Origin: JAITVM01 sp031551135
GTDB lineage: Bacteria > Bacillota > Clostridia > Lachnospirales > JAITVM01
Direction of reading: 5' to 3'
DNA length: 32,247 nt
Assembly (NCBI GenBank): GCA_031551135.1
Contig: JAVBOA010000053.1
Location: 1-32,247 of the forward strand
Shown here: piece by piece, positions 25,346-32,247 of the stretch
Layout: every line of letters begins with the position of its first letter
Position numbering within the stretch: position 1 is the stretch's first letter
The notes under the pieces: model-generated
Told to the model about the DNA's origin: nothing
The model's input: the letters and a program-made list of their open reading frames with translations, nothing else
Database searches by the model: none
Program-made: the position numbers and the translations under genes

Positions 25346-26012
25346 AGATGACGAATCCATTGCTATGCTCGAAAAAGATTATCTTGAAACAAGGGATTTT
25401 GATGTTACAATAATCTCGAACGGCAGTAAGGGTTTGGAGGAGGCTTTGAAAAATTCGTACAGCCTTATTGTGCTGGATATTATGCTTCCCGAATATGACG
25501 GATTTTATATCCTGCGCGCTATTAGGGAAAAAACGAATATTCCGGTTTTGCTGGTTTCGGCAAAATCTTTAGAAATAGATAAAATAAAAGGTCTTGGGCT
25601 CGGCGCAGACGATTATATTACAAAGCCTTTTAATTTCAACGAATTTTTGGCTCGGGTAGACGCACATTTAAACCGCTATAAACGCTTGACAGAGAAAAAC
25701 GAAAACGGAGACAGTTTAATATTTGACGGACTTATTATCGAAACAAAAAAGCGCAAGGTTTTTGTAAACGAAAAGGAAATCGTTCTGACCAATAAAGAAT
25801 TTGAATTGCTTTTGTTTTTAGCAAAAAACGAGAATATTGTTTTTAACAAGGAAAAATTAATGGACGAAATTTGGGGATATGAAAGCTTTGGAGATACCTC
25901 AACCGTTACGGTACATGTTAAGCGGATACGCGAAAAAATCGAGAAAGAATCGAAAAATAAAGCCTATCTCCAAACAGTTTGGGGAACAGGATATAGATTC
26001 AGTTCACAATGA
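25323..26012 (+). CDS. OmpR-family response regulator
   Basis: 229 aa. Receiver domain (about 1-115) with EDD near the start, phospho-acceptor D52 in LIVLDIMLPEYDG and K of ITKPFN; winged-helix DNA-binding domain (about 130-228) with LTNKEFELLLFLAKN and TVTVHVKRIREKIE then VWGTGYRF. GTG at 25323 has AAAGGATGA 6 nt upstream, whereas ATG 25314 overlaps that site. Partner of the overlapping histidine kinase gene; expected targets are the ABC transporter and possibly the paralogue pair. Confidence 0.93.
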   Translation: MEKILIIEDDESIAMLEKDYLETRDFDVTIISNGSKGLEEALKNSYSLIVLDIMLPEYDGFYILRAIREKTNIPVLLVSAKSLEIDKIKGLGLGADDYITKPFNFNEFLARVDAHLNRYKRLTEKNENGDSLIFDGLIIETKKRKVFVNEKEIVLTNKEFELLLFLAKNENIVFNKEKLMDEIWGYESFGDTSTVTVHVKRIREKIEKESKNKAYLQTVWGTGYRFSSQ

Positions 26013-26078
26013 ATACCGGTTTTAAATTTATTTTAAATACAGAAAGCTTTAGAAAAAATTATATGAAGGGCTGTTGTT

Positions 26079-26759
26079 ATGAAAAAAATTATTTACGTTT
26101 TAATCTGCTCAATTTTTTTATGCTCATGCTCAGCTAAGGATGACGGAAAAAAGACTGAAAACGAAAACACATCGGCGGCCATTGAAGATTCACAGCAAAG
26201 CTCGACAGAAACTGAAAACACAAATAACACCGAAACTACAGCAAACGCAAGCAAAGAGCCGGAAGAAACAAAAGCTCCGGAAACCAAAGCATCTGAATCA
26301 AATATTACTGTCCCTGCAACGCACGACGAGGATTATTTTGAATTTATCGGATATTGGCAGCTTGGTCAGGGGATCGGTTCGGGCTATGGCGCAAGATACG
26401 CTTTTAATGAAAACGGAACTTTTTGGTGGGCGTGCAGCCAAATGACTTTGGACGAAAGATTAGTTGCAAAAAAAGGGACTTGGATTTTTTCGGACGGTAA
26501 AATTTATTTGACATTGACAGACGAATATACAATCGAAGGCGGAGAAATTGTAGATGATCCCATTTCCGGATCGGGCAAAGCGATTAAAGGCGGAGAACTC
26601 AAACAAAAAAGCGATTTGAACCAAATTTATGTTTTGACTGTAACAATGCCCGAAAAAACTACAGATACCGACCAGAAATATTTTGCATTAGACGGAGTCG
26701 AATATTTTAATTACGACGCTCAGCCGGATTTCTTTGATATTGAGTTTTTTAATAAATAA
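26079..26759 (+). CDS. lipoprotein of unknown function
   Basis: 226 aa. Lipoprotein signal with lipobox FLCSC (C17 or the C15 just before it), a Ser/Thr/Glu/Asn linker (about 19-80) and a small C-terminal beta domain (about 85-226) with FEFIGYWQLGQGIGSGYGAR and WIFSDGKIYLTL, the layout of lipocalin-like or DUF-type domains that start with a GYWxL motif. The linker repeats KAPET, also present in the linker of the sugar-binding lipoprotein at 11889. 66 bp after the response regulator gene; possibly part of its regulon. Confidence 0.72.
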   Translation: MKKIIYVLICSIFLCSCSAKDDGKKTENENTSAAIEDSQQSSTETENTNNTETTANASKEPEETKAPETKASESNITVPATHDEDYFEFIGYWQLGQGIGSGYGARYAFNENGTFWWACSQMTLDERLVAKKGTWIFSDGKIYLTLTDEYTIEGGEIVDDPISGSGKAIKGGELKQKSDLNQIYVLTVTMPEKTTDTDQKYFALDGVEYFNYDAQPDFFDIEFFNK

Positions 26760-26802
26760 TACTATTTATAATATTTTCTATCCTTAATAATGAAAATAGT
26801 AT
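26759..26802. repeat. short inverted-repeat element
   Basis: 44 bp beginning ATACTATTTATAAT and ending AATGAAAATAGTAT. Its right part TTTTCTATCCTTAATAATG equals the arm of copy B read backwards, so it looks like an internal deletion. A further fragment (TTTTTTCTATCCTTTAGGAT) follows directly. Confidence 0.65.
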
Positions 26803-26876
26803 TATATTTTTTCTATCCTTTAGGATGGAAATATTTCGACCCGTTTTCTCTTTTTATAAAATATTTTTTAAAAAGC

Positions 26877-26910
26877 AAAAACTCTATAGCGATTAACTAT
26901 AGAGTTTTTT
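26877..26910. terminator. bidirectional terminator between lipoprotein gene and tRNA
   Basis: Perfect 9-bp stem ACTCTATAG / CTATAGAGT with a 7-nt loop; a T-run follows on the plus strand, and on the minus strand TTTTTGCTTTTT follows, so it can end both the lipoprotein and the tRNA transcripts. Confidence 0.85.
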
Positions 26911-26915
26911 ATTAA

Positions 26916-26988
<73 letters not shown>

Positions 26989-27030
26989 ATATTATTTTTG
27001 AAATATCGCCATGTTTCTGCGACTAAAACA

Positions 27031-27059
27031 ATTATATTTTATACCAAAAATTTAGTCAA
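27031..27059 (-). promoter_or_regulatory. promoter of tRNA-Ala
   Basis: On the minus strand: -35 TTGACT (27059-27054), 17-bp spacer, -10 TATAAT (27036-27031), about 40 bp before the mature tRNA. Confidence 0.85.
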
Positions 27060-27231
27060 GCATAAATGTTATTTTTACATAAAATAATCAAAAAAGCTTA
27101 TCATTATGCATGTTACAAATATGTTAAATATTGAGTATTTTTGTTGAAACAAGAAGATATATATAGTATTATAATTTTATACATAATCTGGTTAATACAT
27201 TACGCCGACGAACTTTTTGACTTCTGCTTTT

Positions 27232-27344
27232 ATACTATTATCATTATTAATGATAGAAAAAAATATTTCATTTCACGCTTGAAGCATGCGTGAAACGCTC
27301 CGCTGTGAAAAATTTTTTTCTGCTTATCAAAATTAAAATAGTAT
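27232..27344 (+). repeat. full-length inverted-repeat element, copy D
   Basis: 113 bp, almost identical to copy B: ends ATACTATTATCAT and TTAAAATAGTAT, central hairpin TTTCACGC-TTGAAGCAT-GCGTGAAA, then CGCTCCGCTGTG. It lies between the tRNA promoter and the stalk-protein gene. Confidence 0.88.
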
Positions 27345-27446
27345 TAACTGTATTCTATACTTTTTGGTTCTTTGGCTTATTTTTTTGTTTAAAATTAAAG
27401 CGGCTTTCGCTCTTAATTTAATAATTAAATACCGGGAGGATATATA

Positions 27447-28220
27447 ATGAAAAAAACAATCGCAATACTACTTACTATGATTCTTGCTTTTTCCTTCATG
27501 ACCAACATAATATTTGCCGAAGACAAAATCAAAGTTATAATGGACGGCAAAACTCTGACTTTTGACCAAGAACCGATTATCAGAAACAACCGCACTATGG
27601 TTCCTATGCGTGCTATTTTTGATGAATTCGACGCTGAAGTAAATTGGGATTCAAAAATCCGCACAGTAATAGCGCAAAAAGGTTCTTTGTCCGTTGTGCT
27701 TACTGTTGATACGCCTTACGCTTATATCAACACTGTTAAAAAAGACCTTGATTCACCGGCAATTATAGAAGGCAACCGCACTCTTGTGCCTTTAAGATTT
27801 ATCAGCGAGGCTTTAAACGCTAAAGTCGAATGGTCTTCTTCAACCAGAACCGTTACTATATCAACTGATGATTATGTAACACCTTCTCCTTCTACAGAAA
27901 CAACTACAACTGCCAGCCCTTCGGCTTCTACAAGCGCCACACCTGCTACTTCGGCTACTACAAGCGTGACTCCTAGCACTTCTACTACTACAAGCACAGT
28001 ACCGAGTACTTCTGCTTCTACAAGTGTAACTCCAAGTACTTCTGCTTCTACAAGTGCAGCTCCAAGTACTTCAACTTCTACAAGTGCAGAGCCTAGTACA
28101 TCAGCTACAACAAGCACTGCCCCAAGTACATCGACTTCTGTTGAGCCTAGCACATCGACTTCTACGTCGCCTGCCCCGGCAACTACTTCAACAGAAACTC
28201 CTACTTCGGCAACTAATTAA
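27447..28220 (+). CDS. exported copper-amine-oxidase-like (stalk) domain protein with Ser/Thr/Pro tail
   Basis: 257 aa with GGGAGGA before the ATG. A signal peptide (about 1-24, ends IIFAED) is followed by a copper amine oxidase N-terminal-like domain (about 26-140) with paired motifs NNRTMVPMRAIFDEFDAEVN and EGNRTLVPLRFISEALNAKV. The last 110 residues are nearly only S, T, P and A, made of 10-residue units of the form xPSTSxxTSx; such tails act as flexible, often glycosylated spacers. No wall-sorting signal or SLH motif, so it is probably secreted or held by the stalk domain. Despite the domain name, no oxidase activity is implied. Confidence 0.85.
   Translation: MKKTIAILLTMILAFSFMTNIIFAEDKIKVIMDGKTLTFDQEPIIRNNRTMVPMRAIFDEFDAEVNWDSKIRTVIAQKGSLSVVLTVDTPYAYINTVKKDLDSPAIIEGNRTLVPLRFISEALNAKVEWSSSTRTVTISTDDYVTPSPSTETTTTASPSASTSATPATSATTSVTPSTSTTTSTVPSTSASTSVTPSTSASTSAAPSTSTSTSAEPSTSATTSTAPSTSTSVEPSTSTSTSPAPATTSTETPTSATN
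27939..28172 (+). repeat. 30-bp tandem repeat coding the Ser/Thr/Pro tail
   Basis: Eight in-frame units, seven of 30 bp and one of 24 bp (28119-28142) that has lost two codons. Unit translations run TPATSATTSV, TPSTSTTTST, VPSTSASTSV, TPSTSASTSA, APSTSTSTSA, EPSTSATTST, APSTSTSV, EPSTSTSTSP. Neighbouring units share more bases than distant ones, as expected from slippage or unequal exchange. Confidence 0.8.
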
Positions 28221-28263
28221 TATCAATCTTTTTCGGAATATCATTATGTTTGCGTAATCTTTG

Positions 28264-28293
28264 CAAGAAACGGCGCAAATACGCCGTTTCTTG
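28264..28293 (+). terminator. terminator after the stalk-protein gene
   Basis: Perfect 12-bp stem CAAGAAACGGCG / CGCCGTTTCTTG with 6-nt loop CAAATA. The following sequence is T-rich but broken (TGTGTATATTTTT), so termination may be imperfect. Confidence 0.65.
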
Positions 28294-28343
28294 TGTGTAT
28301 ATTTTTAGAATGCCAGATTTGCTTATCTTTATAGGTAAGCATA

Positions 28344-29033
28344 TCACGATAACCAGAAAATTTTTTCCTCACAAACTTTCAGACCCAATTTATTTTGCAA
28401 TTTTATAGAAGGTTCGTTATCTAAAAAAACATGTGTAAACGGTATTTTTCCGCATTTTAAAATTTCGTTTATCATATATTTTTCCAAAACCTCGGCGAAT
28501 CCGTTCCGCCTGTACTCTTCAAATATCTCCAGCATTCCGATGCTTCCCTCATCATGTATGCCGATAAATCCACAGAGCTTTTCGTTCAGAAATCCGCCAA
28601 GGATTGCGCCTTGCTTTATCCTGCTTTCGATATACCAATAGTCCGGCACGGTATGATAATGTTCCAAAACCAAGTCAATATAATTTTCGTCCAAAACTCG
28701 AATTTTCAAAGGCGAATTTATTTCAAAATAATTTTTCTCAAGATATAAAAACTGGGCGCAGGCCAAAACTCTTTTTAATTTATATTTTTCTTTCACATAA
28801 TCGATCATGAAATCTTCATAAATAGTAAAAACTTGACCATCTTCCAGATTCTCAAGAATTTTTTCTCCGTTTTCCGCAGAGTTTGCTGTCAGCATACAAA
28901 TTCCACTGTTTTTTTCCCGTATCAATACGCCTTCATCTCCCGAAAAAATAATTTCACCTCTATTTGTTTCGAGCAAGTTTATCATTTGAATATATAAATT
29001 TTTATTCTTCAATAAATATTTTAAAGCATCCAT
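28344..29033 (-). CDS. GNAT-family N-acetyltransferase
   Basis: 229 aa. The N-terminal half (about 1-115) resembles the extra domain of two-domain GNAT proteins; the C-terminal half (about 115-225) is the acetyl-CoA-binding GNAT fold: GGFLNEKLCGFIGIHDEGSI, then EIFEEYRRNGFAEVLEKYMI, the degenerate Q/RxxGxG/A pyrophosphate loop, and a final FLDNEPSIKLQNKLGLKV strand-helix. AGGAGAAAT precedes the ATG. 27 nt after the alcohol dehydrogenase and probably co-transcribed with it. Substrate unknown. Confidence 0.85.
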   Translation of the reverse strand: MDALKYLLKNKNLYIQMINLLETNRGEIIFSGDEGVLIREKNSGICMLTANSAENGEKILENLEDGQVFTIYEDFMIDYVKEKYKLKRVLACAQFLYLEKNYFEINSPLKIRVLDENYIDLVLEHYHTVPDYWYIESRIKQGAILGGFLNEKLCGFIGIHDEGSIGMLEIFEEYRRNGFAEVLEKYMINEILKCGKIPFTHVFLDNEPSIKLQNKLGLKVCEEKIFWLS

Positions 29034-29060
29034 AATTTCTCCTGTTCGATTTGCGGCATT

Positions 29061-30212
29061 TTAAAAAGCCGAATATAAAATATTTTTTATATCTTCCTTA
29101 TCTATTTGATAATATGAAAGCTTTCGAATATTAACCGTTTTAGCTATTTTTTCAATTTCTGATTTCGGGATATTAAAATCCCTGAGATTTTTCGGCGCAT
29201 TCAAAGACTCAAAATATTCCTTTAGGCATTTTATAGATTCCAGTGCAATTTCAGAATCAGTTTTTCCGTTTGTATCTATATTCCAGATATTTTTCGCGAA
29301 CCTAATAAAACGCTTCGGGGCATATTTATGTATATATTCCAAATATGCAGGATGAACGACCGCCAATCCGGCCCCATGCGGAATATCATAAAATGCAGAC
29401 AGGGCGTGCTCGATCTGATGCGCCTCCCAGTCTCCGGCCTTCGAAAGCTTGATAATCCCGTTTATCGCCATAGTGCTGCTCCACATCAAATTCGCACGCG
29501 CATTGTAATCATGCGGATTTTTCAAAACCTCAGCGATATTTTCCATTACATTTTTGATAATCGCTTCGGCGAAATCATCAGATAAATTCGACTCGTCCGG
29601 CGGCGAAAAATAAACTTCAAAAACATGCGATAAAATATCAATCGCACCGTAAATGCTTTGTTCTTGCGGTAAAGAAAAAGTATAAGCCGGATCTAAAATC
29701 GAAAACTTCGGATAAAAATAAGCGCTGTCATAGCCTTGTTTTTTGTTGTTTTCAAAATCGGAAATTACCGCCGTTCCATTCATTTCACTGCCCGTTGCCG
29801 ATAATGTCAAGATTGCACCCATCGGAAGCGATGACCTGCATTCGTTTCTTTTCAGATAAAAATAATCCCAAAAATCTTCTTCTATTAAGGCTCCTGCCGC
29901 GATGGCTTTTGAACAATCAATCGTACTTCCGCCGCCGACTGCCAAAACAAAGTCAATATTTTTCATTTTACAAATTTCTATGCCTTCATAAACTTTTTCT
30001 TTGCGTGGGTTGGGCATGATACCGGAAAGCTCAAATACGTTTTTATGTTTCAAAATCTCTTTTACTTTATCATAAATTCCGGCTTTTTTGATACTGCCGC
30101 CGCCATAAGCAAGCAATATATTATTATAATCTTTTAATAAGTTTTCAAGATTCTCAATTGAATTCTGCCCGAAAAAAATTTTCGTTGGATTACAAAAATA
30201 AAAACTATTCAT
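29061..30212 (-). CDS. iron-containing alcohol dehydrogenase (BdhA/YqhD-like)
   Basis: 383 aa, usual length for the type III family. Rossmann part includes ILLAYGGGSIKKAGIYDKV and VLAVGGGSTIDCSKAIAAGA (NAD(P) binding). The metal ligands are D and H in AIDILSHVFEVYF, H in EAHQIEHALSAFYDIPHGAG and the second H in IPHGAG. The sequence style fits NADPH-dependent butanol dehydrogenase/aldehyde reductase. The ATG follows AAAGGGGATT. A perfect 10-bp inverted repeat lies in its promoter region. In anaerobes it reduces aldehydes to alcohols to recycle NAD(P)H or detoxify aldehydes; which applies here is not visible. Confidence 0.93.
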   Translation of the reverse strand: MNSFYFCNPTKIFFGQNSIENLENLLKDYNNILLAYGGGSIKKAGIYDKVKEILKHKNVFELSGIMPNPRKEKVYEGIEICKMKNIDFVLAVGGGSTIDCSKAIAAGALIEEDFWDYFYLKRNECRSSLPMGAILTLSATGSEMNGTAVISDFENNKKQGYDSAYFYPKFSILDPAYTFSLPQEQSIYGAIDILSHVFEVYFSPPDESNLSDDFAEAIIKNVMENIAEVLKNPHDYNARANLMWSSTMAINGIIKLSKAGDWEAHQIEHALSAFYDIPHGAGLAVVHPAYLEYIHKYAPKRFIRFAKNIWNIDTNGKTDSEIALESIKCLKEYFESLNAPKNLRDFNIPKSEIEKIAKTVNIRKLSYYQIDKEDIKNILYSAF

Positions 30213-30564
30213 ACTAATCCCCTTTCGAAATATATCATTCTAAGTATATTTATATATGATAAATATACCACAAAATAGCCAGAAATGAAAAAATATCGAA
30301 TCCTATAGCAAAACTATATCGATTACTTTGCATTTTGATTTTTCTTGATTTTATCTGCCTTCAGAATAAAATAAAATAGTAGATAAAAAGTAAACCGCCA
30401 TATTATTCTAATTCGAAAATAAATTTCACAAATCGACAATTTTCTATAGCAATAATTACAAAAATTAATTATAATACCATTATTGTAAAATTTGTATTTG
30501 AATTTATTGCATTTAAGGTTTCAAATTGAAATTAACATTAAATGCAAAATAGGGGGAATTCAAA
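30213..30564. promoter_or_regulatory. divergent control region between alcohol dehydrogenase and ACR3-like gene
   Basis: 352 bp without a gene. Left part, near the dehydrogenase: perfect dyad GTATATTTAT-N5-ATAAATATAC (30244-30268). Middle: TATAG-N5-CTATA (30304-30318) inside a sequence repeated after the transporter. Right part, next to the transporter ribosome binding site: nested dyads TTGCATTTAA / TTAAATGCAA (30507-30516, 30538-30547) around TTTCAA-A-TTGAAA (30519-30531). A TATAAT at 30470-30475 could be the transporter -10 box; no clear -35. Confidence 0.55.
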
Positions 30565-31617
30565 ATGCTTATATACGAGAGAATTTTGGCCGTATGGGTT
30601 TCTATTTCTATGCTCTTGGGAATAATAATCGGCTATTTTTTTCCTGCTGCCGTCACATTTTTAGATAAGTTTCAAATTGCTAATCTCTCGATTCCATTAC
30701 TTGCACTGTCGTGGATTACTATTTTTTTGTCTATGGTAAAAATAGATTTTAAATCGCATAATGACTTGAAAGCCTTTCCGGAGGCATTGGGCGTTTCATA
30801 TTTAATCAATTGGATTCTGAAACCGCTGACAATTTATTATCTCGCGAACACATTTTTTTTCGGGTATTACAAAAATATAATTCCTTATGATTTAGCATCA
30901 AACTATCTTGTAGGAGTTATGCTGGTTTCTTTAGCGCCTAACTCTTCATTAGTCTTCAATTTTTGTGATATGATTTCCGCAAATCCGCTTTATTCTTTTG
31001 CACAGATATCCACAAATAATTTAATTTTAATTTTTGTATATATTCCGTTATTTACTTTATTTACAAAAATATCCGGCATTAGCATGCCTTTGAATTCTTT
31101 TATGGTATTATTGTTTGCCTATATCGTGTTTCCGCTTTTTACAGGAATGATTACAAAGTCATTTATCTTGAGAATATACGGCAAGAAAGCATTTAAACGC
31201 AGTTTTATACCGGCCTTCAAAAATCTGGCGAATATATGTATTATTTTAAATATTATCACTACTTTTATCTACCAAAGCAAAGTTCTCGTGGATAATTTTT
31301 TGCATATAATTTTGATTTCAGTTCCACTTATAATTAACTGTCTGATAGTCTTCTTTATAGTTTTTTTTGTATGCCATAATTTAAAGCTTCCTAATGAAAT
31401 CTCCGGTTCTGCCGCCATTATTTCTTCATCAAATTTTTTAGAGCTTTCTTATATAATGGCTGTATCGGTATTTGGTCTAAAATCGCCCGTTTTAAGCGGA
31501 GTTATCGCCGGGGTTTTAATAAACTATCTCCTTATGGTTTTTCTCGTCGAAATAACTAATTCGACAAAAAATATCCTACAGAATAACAGCAACGCCTTTA
31601 AGAATCTTCCACAATAG
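30565..31617 (+). CDS. ACR3/bile-acid-symporter-superfamily transporter lacking the ACR3 cysteine
   Basis: 350 aa with ten predicted membrane segments; AGGGGGAATTC precedes the ATG. The pattern resembles the arsenite permease ACR3: NWILKPLTIYYLA, YLVGVMLVSLAPNSSLVFNF and the late motif SSSNFLELSYIMAVSVFG. True ACR3 proteins have an essential cysteine in the fourth helix (APCxAMV); here it is N-S-S (APNSS), with the only nearby cysteine eight residues later in FNFCDM. No arsR or arsC is adjacent. I therefore call it a divergent member whose substrate may not be arsenite. It is followed by a hairpin terminator. Confidence 0.75.
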   Translation: MLIYERILAVWVSISMLLGIIIGYFFPAAVTFLDKFQIANLSIPLLALSWITIFLSMVKIDFKSHNDLKAFPEALGVSYLINWILKPLTIYYLANTFFFGYYKNIIPYDLASNYLVGVMLVSLAPNSSLVFNFCDMISANPLYSFAQISTNNLILIFVYIPLFTLFTKISGISMPLNSFMVLLFAYIVFPLFTGMITKSFILRIYGKKAFKRSFIPAFKNLANICIILNIITTFIYQSKVLVDNFLHIILISVPLIINCLIVFFIVFFVCHNLKLPNEISGSAAIISSSNFLELSYIMAVSVFGLKSPVLSGVIAGVLINYLLMVFLVEITNSTKNILQNNSNAFKNLPQ

Positions 31618-31670
31618 TCATAAAATTTATGCTCCTATAGCATTTTAACTATATATTGATTATGCTTCAA

Positions 31671-31697
31671 TCCTCCCGGCATAGCCGGGGGTTTTCT
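31671..31697 (+). terminator. terminator of the ACR3-like gene
   Basis: Stem CCCGGC-ATA-GCCGGG extended by CC/GG on either side, then TTTTCTTT. Confidence 0.75.
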
Positions 31698-31703
31698 TTA
31701 TAC

Positions 31704-31728
31704 AATAAAAGCCAACTCGAAAGTTGGC
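31704..31728 (-). terminator. terminator of the coiled-coil gene
   Basis: On the minus strand stem GCCAACT-TTCG-AGTTGGC (31728-31711) followed by TTTTATTG; a stable tetraloop hairpin 1 nt after the stop codon. Confidence 0.75.
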
Positions 31729-31729
31729 A

Positions 31730-32053
31730 TTATTCATGTTTATTTAGTTTTAATTTCTTTAGCTCAACAATATTTTTCCAATTATTAATCGTTGTTAGTT
31801 CAACTGTAGTAAAGTCGTCCTTTATCGCAACCATCTCTCCGGTTATTTTTGCCACATCAAAACTCATTGCTGTTACTTTAGCGTCAATCTCATCTGTCGC
31901 ATGTTTAAGAGCCTTTGTCATATCTGTATTTTCTTTCGTTTGCACTCTTAAGCCTCTTACTTCTTCTTCCAATTTTTCAAGTCTATTATTAGTTTGATTT
32001 TGATTTTCTAATATATTTTCCAATAGGTTTAAAATTTTATCTTCATTGTTCAA
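31730..32053 (-). CDS. small coiled-coil protein of unknown function
   Basis: 107 aa, almost wholly helical with heptad-like spacing (ILNLLENILENQNQTNNRLE, then KLEEEVRGL and further leucines/isoleucines), charged, no membrane segment or cysteine. Similar short coiled-coil proteins are frequent in Clostridia and have no assigned role. The start is TTG at 32053 after AAAGGGTGTGAT; the GTG at 32062 is inside that site. On the minus strand TATAAT at 32080-32075 is a likely -10 box. Own promoter and terminator, so a single-gene unit. Confidence 0.7.
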   Translation of the reverse strand: MNNEDKILNLLENILENQNQTNNRLEKLEEEVRGLRVQTKENTDMTKALKHATDEIDAKVTAMSFDVAKITGEMVAIKDDFTTVELTTINNWKNIVELKKLKLNKHE

Positions 32054-32080
32054 ATAAATCACACCCTTTAACTTATTATA

Positions 32081-32247
32081 TCATAGCGTAAAATTATAAT
32101 AAACAAAACCAGGCCTGTTGATTATCCATAATATTACAATTTAAGTTTTAAAAGCAGATAGAAAATTAAGAAGAAAAATAAAAAGCTCGGTTTGAAATTC
32201 ATTAACGCGTAGACATCTTATAAATTCAATCATAGTAAGTTTGAAAT
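32081..32247. other. right-edge intergenic sequence
   Basis: AT-rich, no gene seen in either strand. GTTTGAAAT occurs at 32190-32198 and again at the very edge (32239-32247). The last 26 bases have the look of a type II CRISPR anti-repeat; see findings. Confidence 0.3.

Noticed and set aside
27872..28153. 93-codon minus-strand frame rich in LVEAEVLG repeats
   Set aside because: Mirror image of the Ser/Thr/Pro repeat on the coding strand; its regularity comes from the 30-bp units.
27939..28172. Regular repeats that could suggest a CRISPR array
   Set aside because: Contiguous in-frame 30-bp units without spacers, coding for a protein tail.
32190..32247. Two GTTTGAAAT copies 49 bp apart as a CRISPR repeat
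   Set aside because: Only nine bases are shared and 49 bp is too short for a repeat plus spacer.

Overview
The window is low-GC bacterial DNA with clostridial-type (Firmicutes) gene content: a pth-mfd-foldase cluster, SLH and copper-amine-oxidase-like surface proteins, BlaI/BlaR1-type, PadR/DUF2812 and Bcr-type ABC/two-component modules, strong AAGGAGG-type ribosome binding sites and frequent TTG starts. I would place it in Clostridia (Eubacteriales) but cannot name a genus. It looks like chromosome with many small accessory modules rather than a plasmid or phage.

Layout. 1-95 is the start of an IS607-type serine recombinase running off the left edge. 198-5456 (minus) is a housekeeping cluster pth, mfd and a membrane-anchored SurA/PrsA-like foldase. 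5868-10294 (plus) is a compact five-gene operon: ABC ATPase, ABC membrane protein, ECF-like sigma factor, small membrane protein in the usual anti-sigma position, and a secreted/membrane beta-solenoid (bactofilin-like) protein. 10663-15364 is an AraC regulator divergent from a sugar ABC importer (lipoprotein plus two permeases, no ATPase gene). 15418-18812 holds two divergent regulator/membrane-protein pairs (PadR-DUF2812 and BlaI-M56 peptidase), each with a dyad operator at its promoter. 19001-20652 has a DUF4430-like/SLH protein and a DtxR/MntR-type regulator. 20865-26759 encodes two paralogous secreted proteins, a Bcr-like ABC transporter, an intramembrane-type histidine kinase with its response regulator, and a lipoprotein: a plausible envelope-stress module. 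26916-26988 is tRNA-Ala(GGC) on the minus strand. 27447-28220 is a secreted stalk-domain protein with a Ser/Thr/Pro tail. 28344-30212 (minus) is a GNAT acetyltransferase and an iron-type alcohol dehydrogenase; 30565-31617 is an ACR3-like transporter without the family cysteine; 31730-32053 (minus) is a small coiled-coil protein.

The most unusual feature is not a gene. A family of short inverted-repeat elements with ends like ATACTATTTTCAT is scattered through the intergenic regions: four full copies of 113-114 bp (4736, 5599, 20120, 27232) and at least four 28-44 bp versions that keep the ends (10604, 13343, 13395, 26759). In the full copies the central hairpin stem differs at two base pairs, and both differences are compensatory, so the fold rather than the sequence is kept. 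One copy supplies the last five codons and the stop of the SLH protein. I found no gene in the window that obviously mobilises it.

Coordinates of coding regions include the stop codon. In eight genes I moved the start downstream from the longest open frame, usually because the longer start lies inside the ribosome binding site of a TTG, GTG or ATG start.
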